A stretch of DNA of 64,000 bases from Climacium dendroides. Taxonomy: Eukaryota > Streptophyta > Bryopsida > Hypnales > Climaciaceae. The notes beneath the pieces were generated by a model. It was not told the DNA's origin, did not search any database, and saw only the letters and a program-made list of their open reading frames with translations. The position numbers and the translations under genes were made by a program. This document shows, piece after piece, positions 33,719-51,113 of the stretch (the first letter of the stretch is position 1; each line of letters opens with the position of its first letter). The DNA is taken from contig OX467088.1 of the NCBI GenBank assembly GCA_950106755.1, positions 16,352,001 to 16,416,000 of the forward strand, given 5' to 3'.

Positions 33719-35191
33719 CCACGTAGGATTTTTTTTCCTTTGCTTGGGTAGTCAAAGAAGAAGACAAGCTCCCAAATATAGTCAACATATACGTCATGTT
33801 GGCAAAATATAGCAAATTATGGCTAATTATACCCTCCAATTCATATTAGTACCAATATGACTCATGTCTAAAGCATCTTCGCTATAAAGTTCAAGTTTAT
33901 TGACTCTACACTTTGAAAGTTATAATACATAAAGTGTGACAAAATAATGTAAATGATTTTTTTCAATTATTCTATAAATAAATATTTTTAATAATTCATG
34001 AAGTACATTCCTCCAATTAAGACTAATGCAATTCCTATAAATTTAGTTTTTTTTATTCAATTCAAACATTAGAGGTTTCAAATAAAAAATAATTAGGTTA
34101 GAGGTTAATCTTGAGTTTATCCTATTTTGAATGTTACATGAGAAGCAAAGTAAAATACATCCCATTAAAATAGTTACAATCTTATACATTCAAATGCACA
34201 TTCAAGTTCAAAGCCCTCAACTATTAGAAGCTTTCCTAATTTATCATATGACCTCCCAAAGATGTTGCTAACCACTCATGAGCAATCACATCAACAATCA
34301 CACCAACAATCACATCAACAATCACCACAAAATCATGTAGAATTATCAATTTCCTATTTAGAGATACCATTAATGTTCACATCTATCACCATGCCTCACA
34401 GAATGCACATTGCAAATTTGCAATTACTACCAATGGTAGGGATACTAGGCAGCAAATTGAAGGCAAGAAAAAGGTAAATAGTCTACTTGTGTTTTGCCAA
34501 AATTTTCAATGTAAAAATGCATTATATTTTGAAAATGGACTCCAAGGTCTTCCAATGTACCTTATAGTTCTTGATCTGATGATTATTTCGAGAATTTTCT
34601 ACCATTTTGCAGTTTTTAGTTTCAAGATAGTTTGAGCTATGAAATGCATACTTGTCTACCGGTCTACTCATTGACCGTTACTGTACGCCTATGCATCCTT
34701 TCGTTAAGTTTGTTATGGGATCCTCGATTTGCATTGTCGGACCAAATTCTAGCAGGCTCAGTTAAATCGAAGTCCCAGTAATTTTCAACACCATCATACA
34801 TCCCAAGCCTATCAGATACGGCAAAAATGAGCTCATATTGAAAATAATTGTCACAGTTGACCGTCACAACCGGGCTTCAAGTCATGCCCTGCATAACTAG
34901 TCAGGACAGACTAACTGGATCTAAGATGAGAAATCACAACACCAAAACCACAAACGTAGATACCGGTACACTGACTAAAACGGTCCGCAGGCTCATATGC
35001 CCTCCTGAACCTGTAAGGCTTACAAGTCGGTGCATGTAACTGCAGCTACTACTTTCTGCAAGTCAACACCAAATAGGGGGTTAATACTGATACTCACAGC
35101 ATTGCACAGAAGAAATGAATCATTCAACACAAACAAAAAATGGCAAACCAGTGCAGGGTGCAGTGTAGTAGATCTTACATGATTAAAGTCT
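33719..35191. other. Intergenic stretch with a 12-bp minisatellite
   Basis: CAATCACATCAA is repeated about four times at 34283-34330, which in one frame reads HQQS repeats. The 34660-35190 part is less AT-rich and may include the UGPase 3' UTR or a relic. No other gene is seen. Confidence 0.5.
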
Positions 35192-40209
<5,018 letters not shown>

Positions 40210-40401
40210 TGCGGAAGCGGAAGGCGAACGAGAAGACGAATTCGGGATGAGGACGTCTGAGAGACTGAGAAGATGTTCTGGTGATGAGAGGGAAAAAAAT
40301 GAGGCTGTAGGGGAAGGAGAGCTCCAGGCTTTTGGCTATGGCGTCACCAGCTCTGTGCCACAGACACGGCGACGGCGATCACCGCACGGGGCCCGAGCTC
40401 G

Positions 40402-40436
40402 TGCCGGGTATATGCCGGATATATGCCGGATAAATG
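40402..40436. repeat. TGCCGGATATA repeat upstream of UGPase
   Basis: Three near-identical units of 10-11 bases (TGCCGGGTATA, TGCCGGATATA, TGCCGGATAAA) lie about 200 bases upstream of the UGPase start, in a GC-rich promoter-like patch (40210-40560). A regulatory role is possible but unproven. Confidence 0.45.
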
Positions 40437-40703
40437 CTCTGTCCGTAACTCCCACGCTACGCTCAACTCGACTCGGCGATGATGAGTCCGTCCCAATCAG
40501 GGGCTCACTCATTGGGAACGCAGTGAGGTCCGTAACGCTGGGCCGACTTATCATTTTCCCTCTCTAATATCAGATTCTAGAATATTCTGAGAATCTATCC
40601 TTCTGTGGTATATACAATCATATATGTTGATTGGACGACCTGCACTTGCCAGATTTTATTAAACCCTAAAGCACCAAGAGGTTGATCATATTTCAAAGTA
40701 AGG

Positions 40704-41030
40704 TAGGAGGTCCATAAATCACCCATTCCAAGAGCTGGAACTGAATTTTGGGGAGGCAAAGCTTCTTGAAATATTTTTCAGTAAATTTTCCTTGAAAGGT
40801 AAGTGGAATTGGCATCTAACCCAAGTTGTTTCATATTTTTTGGAGCTTTGTGGAATTAGTTATGAAATTTTGAAGTTGAAATGGCATAGGGCTCTGAAAT
40901 CATCCACCTCTTAAAATGTATATTGTTTGTACATTGCTGAAGGCTATGAAGAAGAAACATGTACAAATAGTGTACATTTGAAGAAGTGATTGATTTTAGA
41001 GCCTGTGCACTTTTTAGAACCTCATATTTC
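40704..41030. mobile_element. MITE family A copy near the UGPase promoter
   Basis: TA then GGAGGTCCATAAATC, followed by GGCAAAGCTTCTTGAAATAT, GTAAATTTTCCTTGAAAGG and GGAATTGGCATCTAACCCAA. The right end is worn (GAACCTCATATTTC). Confidence 0.7.
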
Positions 41031-42952
41031 ATAATAAAGTTAATAGTAAAGTGTGCAATGAAGGGTTGGAAACTAAAGTTTGAAAAAAACATGGGACAAA
41101 ACTTCCTTGAAAGCACCAAAACTTAGTCTCATGGAGTTGGGTGTTGTGTTTCTTTTGTACTATTCTTTGGTAAACCTTCCTTTGACACCCCCTCTATAAA
41201 CTAAGGTTCACTTTACAATTAACTCTAAAGACTTTGTTCATAAAGCATCTTAATTAGTATATTAGTATGATATTTATAAATTCAAATATTCTAATTGTTT
41301 GTTATATTTTATTTGACAATTAAAAAATGGTTCCAACACATTGCAGTATGTACTTTTGGGTTACTAGAATAAGTTTAAATATTTAAGTATTTGTATCGTC
41401 AACTATATTAAAAATTATATTTTAATATCATATTATATGATATTTTATGTCATATATCATGGTGATATAAAGAGGTATATATAGAGAGAGATTGTACAAC
41501 AACTTTACAAGTGACAATATTTGTAAATATCTTCACAAAAATGTCATCCAAATCCACTTCTTTATTAAACAAAATATTTACAATATAAATAAAAATTATG
41601 AACTTAAACTAATTACTATACTTGATATTCTTTTTGACATTTATGATACTTGACATTTAGTGTCAATAATTCTAAATACAATTTTTAGTGTTCTAAATTA
41701 TTAAAGATAGACATTACTTATAACTCTTAGAACCATAGTTTTAGATGAATTCAATTAGTCTACAAGGCTGCAAATTCCCTTAAATTCTTGGATTGTGGAA
41801 ATTTGGCAACAACAATAGTCTGACATGGTAGAGCAATTCACCATGTCAAATAATAATAAGAAAGTAAATTAATAAAAAGATTTATTATTATTTTATTTTA
41901 TTCAGGCTAGCACTAGATGGTTCACAACATGAGAAATGGACTTGAAATGGCCTTTCAATGCCCCCAAAACATTTAAGGTAAAGTAGCCCATTGTGGTCAA
42001 ATGACCCATTGCACGTGCCTAGGAAATGACCCATTGTGGGGTCTCTTTCACTATGTGAGATGTGGGCCACAATACATGTCTTATATGACAATAATGGAGT
42101 GAACAGTGACCTCATTAGGAACTTCTAACTTTTCAGTGCAAAAATTCATTGTAAAAATTGACTTTTTAGGCCTTCCATGATAAAAAATATTGTGATTGCA
42201 TTAGGTAGTAAGATAAGCATTATAAATTCAAATTTTGTTGGTTATGGGTAGTCTATAAATTCTTTTGGGCTGAACACTTCAAAAATTCTTAGCAAATTCA
42301 TACTTTGTCAAAAAAATACAATTTCAATTGCACTTGTTGTTTCTCACACTTGTAAGGTAGGGGTCCATAAATCGTCCATTTAAGCCTAACTGTGTACCTC
42401 ATCAATGACATATAGATATTTTGAGGAGAATGTCACTCACTCCTAGATAGAGGATGCATTTAGAATCTAGTTGGTTTAAGGATCTCCTAACTTACTAATG
42501 TAGGAAAAAAATTGAAAATTTTCAGCAACAAGATGATGTCAAACTCCTCATTCTGACCACAATGGGTTGGTTTAAAGGAGGCGATTCATTCCCAACCAGG
42601 GATCCATTCCTATCATTAGACTACACTCTTTCCAATCAACAAGAGAAAGCAAGAGATTAATTATGGCACAATCTCCAATGCAGTCATGGTGCATTGCAAT
42701 TGGCTATAGTCTTGGTTGATTTTGCAACCAACCTATGGTTGAAAATAGGAGGACCTACATGACAAGAATATGTCGAGCAAAATCTTCAACTAAAAAATTA
42801 GTAGTAATTATGTTTTGAGAAGTAAAATTCTAAAAAAATATGGAATCCTTCTAAACTCTATTTCTGTTCATGGAAAATTTCCCACTCAAGAAAACAACAC
42901 TGCAAATATATGAAATTACTTAAGTGGCCGGAAATGGGTCAGCTCCCTTACT
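41031..42952. other. AT-rich intergenic stretch
   Basis: No gene recognised. It contains the reverse copy of family F at about 42235-42360, and directly after it a GGTAGGGGTCCATAAATC block that looks like one more family A end at about 42356. Confidence 0.5.
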
Positions 42953-43847
42953 TTAACCCCTAAGCGCCCCAGCGCCCCAAATGTGGCCTCCTACTATGAG
43001 ACATTTGACCATTATAATGTCTTAGGTTGTATGGTGAAAACTTCCACAAATTTCTCCAAAGATGCCCTCCCTACCTCTCTTGCAATTTAAAGTAGGAGCA
43101 CCCATAAGCGTGAATTTAAAGAAAATGGAGCATGAAAACAGACAGAAGAACTCCGAAAATATTTTTGTTTAGTAAGTAGGAAGGAACTGAAATTTTTGGC
43201 ATGAATTCCATACTTTCAATTTCAAAAATGTGTTTGCAATAATTTATCAAAGTCCAAAATCAATCAAAATGTAAAGGCGTGTGTAGGGGACGCTCAAAAA
43301 GTTGCTTCCTAGAGCGTTCATTGTGGTTTGCATGTACAATAATAGACTATATGTGCTTCTAGATTAGTGCTAGATGGTATTCAAATCCGTCATAAAAGGG
43401 TGCTAAACTAATCCTACTTGGGAAAGATAAAAGCGAGGGCAAGTGGCTAGCCCTGTACTAACAAAAACACCCCTGGCTGTTATGGCAGCACCCACGTGTA
43501 GCGTCATCCGACCCAACTTGGACAAGCATGGTCTACACATCCGTCATTCGAGCAAGCCTTTCCCGTTCATCGCGGTGCCCTACTCCATCGCGGCATCCTA
43601 CTGTCGTTCATCACGGCCCCTGCTTTTGGACTCCGTCGCTCCGTCGCGACACTAGGCTCACGGACTTCGTCGCCGCCCCTACTTCTGGACTCCTTCAAGA
43701 CACCTTCCAGCCGTTGGGGTTCTCGACTTCCCGTTGAATGCGGGAAAGCTGGAGTGGTTGGCGGAATATCTCTGTTTCTGCCATTGGATTGTGGAGCGCT
43801 TCGTCCGAGCCTCCTCCCTTCTGTCTCCGACGCCTTCTGAGCTTTCT

Positions 43848-45684
43848 TCAGGTGCTCCCGCTCGCAATATGCTCTCTTCTTCTTTGTTTGTAGTTGTCGG
43901 AGGACCTTGTCCGCTTCTTGCTTCGCCTTTTCTTCAAGTCTCGTGCTTTCCGTTGCTCAACTTGAGCCTTTTGTTCCTCGTGTTCCTTGGCGACAGCTTC
44001 CTTCTGTGCAGCTTTAGCAGTCATGGCAGAGATGTACATGTCTGAAGTCATCAAAATAGATTTTGAATAATCTATGAGTGGCTCCGAAGCTTGTGATGCT
44101 CTCTGTGCGTGACGTTCAACTCGTGGGAGAGGAAACAAATTCCGTCGCAAGTTCGTCCCTAGATCCTCGTTGCTCTGAGTACCGCTACTACCGCTAGAGA
44201 TATCAGACTCTATCTCGATGAAATACTGCCGCAGCGATTGCTGGGTTTCGGGGATGATGTCTTCTGTTCCTACATCATTGGAGGCAGCAAGCTCCTCTTC
44301 GGCATCCTCCTCGTCTTCAACTTCGCAGGGGTCGATGTAACAAGAGCTAGGAGCTATGTACTTGTCCATAGCACTGCGCTATAGTGGCCAGATGCCATTG
44401 GCTTCAAAGCCCTTCGTTATTTTTGATGATGTGAGTACCTTCTTCAATGTTGTACCCATCCACTCTGCTAGTTCTTCCTTCCTTACACCTCTGCCTTTGT
44501 TTTCTATACTCCACCTGTCTCTACATGCTCGAAATGCCACTTTGAAAGGCTTGAAGATACTAACATCTAGTGGTTGCAATCTGTGACTTGTGTGGCTAGG
44601 CAACGTGATAATATCAAGGCCTCGGGATTTGGCTTTTTAGACCACCTCTAGTGTCACATGAGAGCCGTGACCGTCTAGAATCAGTAGATGTCTATTTTCT
44701 TGTGAGATTCCATACCTTTTACTGAGAATGTCAATGAAACGAGAGATCCAACTAGAGAATAAGAATGGCTGCATTGCCATGACAGCTTCAGGTTCACATT
44801 TGAGGATGAAATTTCTATGTCTTCTTTTACCTTTGAATATATATAAGTTTGGGACGTAATGACCTGCAGCATTGACACATGAGAGGACAGTGAGGTGTTC
44901 CTTACTGTTTGGTACTGTTATATGCACAAATCTAGTACCTCATCTTACAAACACTAGAGTCCCTCCTCCACTCCTTCCCGCTTGTGCTCCAGATTTGTCA
45001 GCATTCCAAATGTGGGATGGTAGGTATCCATGTTGTTGGTATGCTGCTTGCAAATTGTTATAGAATGATGCCACGCTGCTTGGATTTAATCCTTTAGCAC
45101 GTGCCTCCTCCAAAGCTTGAGACGATCTCAAAGTCAGTTTTGGATGGCGATTTCGAAACCATTGTAGCCATCCATGCCCAGGAATACCATCCTTGAAGGG
45201 TGTCCACCGATCTTGGGTAATCTCGGCCACTTTCCTCCTCAGTTCCATGATGTAAATAGGATGTGCATGCTCCTGCATCTCTAACATCCACTTGACCAAT
45301 GCAGATTCCTCCTCTATGGTTAAAACCCCTTGGCGTCCCTTTTTTTCGTTTGATTGTTCTTCCGTAAATGTGGTCCCTCAAGGACGTTGCAGGAACCCCG
45401 AAGTTTCTTGCCGCAGTTGCAAGTCCGCAGCTTGCATCTACAACTGCAACTGCAGCTACTAGTTGGTCATCTGACCATGTCCCCGTCCGCTTTCTCCTGC
45501 TCCTGCTCGATTTGCTTGGCGGAGGTGTTGTTGGTGCAGGTTCGGAGACTACTCCAAGCACCGGCGCAGTCATCGACCTCGTGATGACATCGTTGTCGCC
45601 AGGGGTACTGAAGTTGCACTCCAACGTCAGGGCCGCGCCGAACCAGGGCTCCATCGTTGCCGACGCACCGCAACTATGCTCCAT
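43848..45684 (-). pseudogene. Decayed pogo/Tigger-type transposase
   Basis: Read on the minus strand. The N-terminal part has a psq-like helix-turn-helix (WSDDQLVAAVAVVDASCGLA through FGVPATSLRDHIYGR) and then a Tc5/CENP-B-like DNA-binding part (GWLQWFRNRHPKL). The catalytic core has its three Asp residues: WNADKSG (44997-44999), LILDGHGSH (44673-44675) and LQPLDVSIFKPF (44565-44567), the last two with 35 residues between. A K- and E-rich tail ends at 43848. The frame is broken by an indel at a run of seven T on the plus strand (45340-45346) and by in-frame stops at 44940-44942 (TGA), 44637-44639 (TAA) and 44379-44381 (TAG). A functional enzyme cannot be made. The fragments keep clear family motifs, so the decay is fairly recent. 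Confidence 0.88.
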
Positions 45685-46113
45685 CGTTGCAGGTGCTGAC
45701 TCGTCGAAGTTGTTGAAGCTGCTGTATTGCGGCTGTCTAGCTCCCCTCCAATCGCAGAAGGCAACTACCGTAGCAAGTCCTCTCCACGCATGTGGTCTTT
45801 GGATGTCTGGGTTGTCGAGTTCATTCTACAGCGGAAGCCTTGACTGTTGGCAATACGGTGACCAGATTCCTCCTCCATAGTTTGCAAATGGTTGGTGTAG
45901 TTCCGGTGCCCATGTTTGTGGAATGTCATGTTCGCTTCTAAATGAATGTCCCGCTTCCTCGATGCTAGTATCCATGTGCACAAAATGTAATGCTATGTTC
46001 TTCTGATCTTGCTTCGATACTGATGCTACGTCGTTCTACAAACTTTGGCGTGATTTTAGATACACTCACATAGCTACTAATCAATTCAAATTTCTGAGTT
46101 GCTTGATCAATGA

Positions 46114-46241
46114 CTGTAATGCAGTAATGTCACTAGATCAGTGAGTTTGATCAACTCACTTGAAGCACTTACGGTCTCTGTAATGCGATAATGTCACTGG
46201 ATCAGTGAGGTCGATCGACTCACTTGAAGCACTCACGGTCT
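46114..46241. repeat. 64-bp tandem duplication inside the pogo-like element
   Basis: CTGTAATGC at 46114 and 46178 start two similar units. Each has GATCAGTGAG, then a spacer, then CTCACTTGAAGCACT, so each can also fold on itself. It may be part of the transposase-binding region. Confidence 0.7.
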
Positions 46242-47031
46242 ACTTGTCGTTACTACGCTCACTACCGAACTCTTCCTATCTACAATGCTTTCAATGGATC
46301 CCGTGAACTCTCCCAAAGCTTCAGCTAAGCATACAATGAACTGTAACTTAATTGAACTTCAGCTAAGCACACAATGATTAAGTTACAACGATTTGAGTTT
46401 GCAATATCTTCACTTCAACTAAGTTCATGGTGTGAAGCAGCAACAATTGTTGCAGTGAGGGCTACGCCGCCACTCTCATTTACAAATATGGCTAGCAATG
46501 ACACTTAGTACTACCACGTTCATCCCCATAACCACATGCATTACCTAAGCAATCACCGCAGATTGTACTCATAAATGTGACAATTACACCCATCGCCACT
46601 GTGTAAGAGATTCAAAACCGCCGGCACATCCACATCTTTAATTTATTCAATGTTGTATGTATAGAACTATGCTGCGTCATGCAATGAATCTATTTCTGGA
46701 CCCTCGTGTATTCATTTCCAACGCAGGTGTCACCCATGACCGTTACTTTTCCAGACTTGTCAGTTATGAGAGCAACAACTCATGGATATGAGTACGAAAA
46801 TAGTTGTCGTCCATGGATACACTCATTTTTATGGGTGCTCCTACCTTAAACGGTCATATCTCTTGGATCTTATTTTTTAATCGGTGGGGTCTACTTAAGT
46901 GGCAATTTGTAGCTTGTTTTTGGAATTTGCGTTGGGCCCTCAGGGGTTAATGGTTGGCATACCCAAAATGAAATCTCCAAGTCGGTCGGTTCCGTCAATC
47001 TGACGTATGATTTTCATCCATTTCAGTATCC

Positions 47032-47287
47032 CATCGGGAAAAAGCCTCCCATTGTTGCAATACTACTGCAGTATTGTTTCAATGGGTTAACAGTATAGTA
47101 CTCAAAGTATATTGTTGCAATACTGCAAACAATATTGTTTCAATAAATTTACAGTGCACCTATTGAAAATATATTGTTGCAATACTTTTTGCAATACTGC
47201 ATCAATATGCTTTGAGTACTATACTGTTAAACCCATTGAAACAATACTGCAGCAGTACTAAAGCAATGGGGAGGCTTTTTCCCGATG
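47032..47287. mobile_element. Foldback MITE upstream of KRI1
   Basis: Arms of about 85 bases start CATCGGGAAAAAGCCTCCC and continue through TACTGCAGTATTGTTTCAAT and GTATAGTACTCAAAG on both sides, with a centre rich in TATTGTTGCAATAC. It ends about 220 bases before the KRI1 start codon, so it lies at or in the promoter. Superfamily and target duplication not resolved. Confidence 0.8.
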
Positions 47288-47504
47288 CCGCATAGAACAA
47301 GGAGAAATCTACTCCCATTCACACGGGCTGCTCGTCCAAATATAACAAATTAGGTTTTCCTTAGAGTCTCAGACTCGTCCGCGAGTTCGTTTGTACAAAA
47401 TTCTGAGTTCGACTTGGTCGCTCGTGATTTTGCTTCAGAGCTTCACTAAATTCCTAAGCAGGTACACCGAAAACCGTTTTGAATTTCTTCTCCGGGTAGT
47501 CGCC

Positions 47505-50100
47505 ATGCCACGGTACGTAAATTTTCTTATTCCATCTGCAGGGTTTTAGGGGTTTTAGGGTTCAAGGTTTTTTCGTTCAATTTTTTGCTTTCAGAACTTT
47601 GATGGTGTTACTATTCTTGCCGAAGTTTGCGAATTCTCGTACTCCATGTTTCGTTTCGTTAGCTTTTAAAAGGTTTAGGGTTCGAGCTTTTTAATTCGAA
47701 TTTTTGTGCTCTGCATTGTAATGGTGTTATGTTTCAGAAAGTCGGCTGCACAGAAACGGAAGAATGCTTTACTGGATGAGGAGGAGGAGGTGGACGTCAA
47801 TGCCGAGTGGACCGTGAACGAGAATTACGCGAAGAGGTTCACGCACAACAAGCAGCGCGAGGATTTGCATCGGTTGCAAGAGTTGAAGAAGAAAGGAATG
47901 GCGGGATCGGATTCTGACGACTCGGAGTCGGAGGATGAAGACGAAGACGGGAAGTTGCCTGCGAAGACTGACTTCCAGATTTTTGAGACACTGGCGATGA
48001 TCAAGAAGAAGGACCCGACGATCTACAATCCTGAGGCGAAGTTTTACGATGACGAAGAAGACGAGAAGGAGGAGGAAGAGGAGAATACGGTTGATACCAA
48101 GAAGAAGAAGCCGTTATATTTGAAGGATGTCCAGGCTCGTCACTTACTCGATGGAGATGACGACGAAGAGGAGGACGTTCCGAAGAAGAAACGGCCGAAT
48201 GTGATAACATACGCTGACGAGCAGGAGGAGCTCAAGCATAGTTTTCTGCGCAGCGTGGAGGATGCCGACGACTCTGATGGTGCGTGTGTTTCTCCGCTTC
48301 TTCTTATCTGCATTCTCATTCATGCGGAGCACAATTATCAGTTCTCTGATAATCCTCTCAGATACAAGGTTTCTATGATATCAGAATTACGCCTTCACCT
48401 GATGGCCTAGTACTCGATGAGGAGCTTATTTTTCCGAACCTCTTCGACATTGCATTCTCATTAATTCAGAGCACAATTCTCACTTTTATGGTATTCCTCT
48501 TTAGGTTTAGGATTACAGTGATTTTGTAGTCAGACCTTCAGCTGGTATCCAAATGGCCTAGAGCTTGAAAAGGAGCTGAGTTTTCTGAACCTGTTCTTTT
48601 CTCGCATTCTGGAGACAAGTGGCGTTCTCTTCTTTGAGTTTAGGGTTAGAGTGATATTTGAGTCAGACCTTCAGTTGGCATCCAAATGGCCTAGTATTTG
48701 GAAAGGAGCTGATTTCTCTGAGCTTGTGCGTATCAGATGATCTTCTAAGAGTGAGGCATAGGACAAACGAGGAGCTTGTGAAAGATGAAGAAGAGACAGC
48801 CGAGGCAGTGCAGGAAGCAGAGCGGCGAAAGAAGGACCAGGACATATCGAAGAAGCTCGAGGATTACTTCGGGAAGAAAGACGACGACCTCGATGCGAAC
48901 GAGAAGTTTCTGAAGGAGTATTTTGTAAACGAAGGATGGATAGACAAAGAACGAAATCGTGTACCTTCGTACCGTGACATCGTTGGCGAAGTTAGTGAAG
49001 ACGAAGCGCACCTGGAGGACCAAGACAAGTACGAGGCGGAGTATAATTTCAGGTTCCAGGAGAATGCGGGTGCGCAAGTGATGGGCAACCCTCGGGTTGT
49101 CGATGGCACTGTCAGGAAGAAAGGAGAGGTGCGCAAGACACAACGACAGAAGAGGGCCGAGCGCTTAGCCGAAGAGAAGAAAGCCCGAGAAGAAGACCTC
49201 AAGCGACTGAAGAATCTGAAAAAAAAGGAGATTGTTGAGAAGCTGGAAAAAATCAAGACTGTCGCAGGTGCTACTGCTGGGTTAGCTTCCCTCGTTGAAG
49301 ACGACCTAGAGGAAGACTTTGACCCATTGGAATATGATCGCAAGATGCAGGAAGCTTTTGGTGAGTCGTATTACCAGGAAGAAGATGCAGAGATTGGAAA
49401 TGAAGTGGACGACGAGGAGGGTATCATCGAGAAACCGAACTTTGACGAAGAAGATGAAGAGCTGGGTTTGCCTAAAGACTGGGACAAGAAGGCTGGTGGT
49501 TTTACTGCTGCACATAAAACTCAAAAGGTGTCGTTTAAAGATAAGATTGCAGTTGATAAGAACCTAGAAGAGTATTATAAGCTGGACTACGAGGATATGA
49601 TAGGCGATTTGCCCACCAGGTTCAAGTACCGGGGTGTGAAACCAAACACATTTGGACTGGACGTTGCGGATATTCTAACAGCTGATGACAAGGAGCTGAA
49701 TCAGCATGTGTCTATTAAGAAGTTGGCTCCTTATCGTGGGGAGGAGTGGGAGGCTCCGAAGTATTCAGTGTTGAGCCAGAAGGCGAGAAAGAAACAAGCA
49801 CTGCAGGATGGACCAAGCCAAGCACCGCGGAAATTTTCCAAGGGAAAACGTGACGAGAAGAAAAAGAAAGGGAATAAGGATAAAGCTCCTGCAGGTGAGT
49901 CTAATGTGAAGAAGAAAGACGAGGTTCAAAATGTTGACAGCCTAGAAGCTGAGGGGGAGAAGAAGAGCAAGAAGAGGAAGAGAAAGATGAAGAAAAAAGA
50001 GGGACCTCTTTCATTTTTGCCTTCCGCGACATCAGAAGCGTATGGAGCATTGCCCACCCCTGAGAAGAAGAAGAAAAAGAAGAGAAGCGTGGCAGGGTGA
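47505..50100 (+). CDS. KRI1: KRI1-type ribosome biogenesis protein
   Basis: Exons 47505-47512, 47738-48279 and 48737-50100 (GT/AG introns) give 637 residues. KRI1 is a nucleolar protein that works with the KRR1 factor in making the 40S ribosomal subunit. The first exon codes only MPR, less one base. Then come a KSAAQKRK basic patch, the KRI1 signature WTVNENYAKRFTHNKQREDL and long acidic tracts rich in D and E. The middle has the ELVKDEEET and ANEKFLKEYFVNEGWID blocks and a charged coiled-coil-like segment (REEDLKRLKNLKKKEIVEK). The C-terminal domain (about 489-525) has FGLDVADILTADDKELNQHV and LAPYRGEEWEAP. The tail has lysine-rich, nuclear-signal-like clusters ending KKKKKRSVAG. TTTAGGGTT-type motifs lie in intron 1. 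Lack of a start codon nearer to exon 2 supports the tiny first exon. No breaks seen. Confidence 0.93.
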
Positions 50101-50919
50101 ATCATTTTAAATTCACTATTTGTATAACAGTTAGGGAGCAGTTCATTTGGGGTCATTTTAAACCTCCAAATTTCTTTCTATGATTAGTAGAGGGCGAATC
50201 AACGTCTGCAGGCAACACAACTAGTTGTGATAATGAGAGAATTCAGTAGTCTTGTGCTAGCGTAGAGGCAAAAACAAAAACTTGTTCAAGGTGAGCTTTG
50301 TTTCGTGACTTACCTATAGCAGAAATTTTGAAATTTGTCAGCCGTTGTGAAGATTTGCTTGATGTCATGTTCAATGCTTACTTTTGTCCAGATTGTTGTC
50401 AACTAAATCTCCTGTAATTTGAACTCCAGTCGTCGAAGATATCTTTGTTTACGAGTGCCCTAAAATTCTTAACAATGTAAATTCAGCTAAATGTTAAGAG
50501 GCGTAGTTGTAGACTTCACATTTGAATGAACTTCCAAAATAGTTGACAGGGCAAGCTTGACTCAAGTCGGGCAGTGTCTTGCTGCATCCTATATGTTTAA
50601 AAAAATGAACTAGAAGGGTTAATTTCTGTTATTTTTTATGTAGAAAGCAGGGTAAATTTAACGTGGCTTGTTGAAAGCTGCCTTGGGCTAAATTGTGAAA
50701 CCTCAAACCCTTTGCTTTGATCATTTGTAGACATGGATGACATCGTTGAGAATTTATGTCACAATCTCTGTCCTTTCAACCAACATGGCAAACATTCTGC
50801 AACAGAACAATTTCATGGGTTGGTGTCTTGTATGCTTAAACACTGTTGTGGTGCTTGTAGTGGTAATCCTTTTCATTATATTTTGCTCACATGTAGTGAG
50901 AAAAAAAATCTTATTCTAA

Positions 50920-51113
50920 GCAAGTGAGCAACTAAGCCATTGCTGTCCTATGTTGCCTTACCTTCAAAATCATCACGAGCACAATTTAAGATAGAACAAA
51001 CAACATTGAATCTTATTCAGGGCAAGTAGACAAGTGAGCCATTGTTGTCCTATGTTGCCTCACCCTCAAAATCATAATGAGCACAATCCAAGATAGAACA
51101 AATAGCATTGAAA
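50920..51113. repeat. 102-bp tandem duplication
   Basis: AGCCATTG...GTCCTATGTTGCC through AAGATAGAACAAA recurs after 102 bases (50936 and 51038 as reference) with about a dozen differences. Confidence 0.8.

Larger units (their letters stand above)
43095..46841 (-). mobile_element. Pogo/Tigger-like (Tc1/mariner group) DNA transposon
   Basis: The ends GGAGCACCCATAA (left) and its inverse TTATGGGTGCTCC (right) are flanked by TA at 43093-43094 and 46842-46843. The 3.75 kb between them contains one minus-strand transposase pseudogene, GC-richer than the flanks. Tandem repeats at 46114-46241 and 46320-46390 lie in the non-coding part near one end. The TA duplication, short TIRs and transposase type agree with one another. 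Confidence 0.82.
42953..46950. mobile_element. TTAA-ended element split by a pogo-like insertion
   Basis: The left end TTAACCCCTAAGCGCCCCAG and the right end (inverted) TTAACCCCTGAGGGCCCAAC resemble each other and the ends at 18488, 19691 and 58875. Removing the pogo-like element between them leaves about 249 bp, close to the 209-bp element in the guanosine deaminase intron. The outer pair is inferred from the ends only. Confidence 0.55.

Noticed and set aside
43443..44045. Plus-strand frames in the GC-rich part of the pogo-like element
   Set aside because: They overlap the transposase tail on the other strand or lie just past it, and match nothing I know.
48745..49343. Antisense frames of 132 and 159 codons in KRI1
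   Set aside because: The phenylalanine- and serine-rich translations are the mirror of lysine- and glutamate-rich KRI1 codons.
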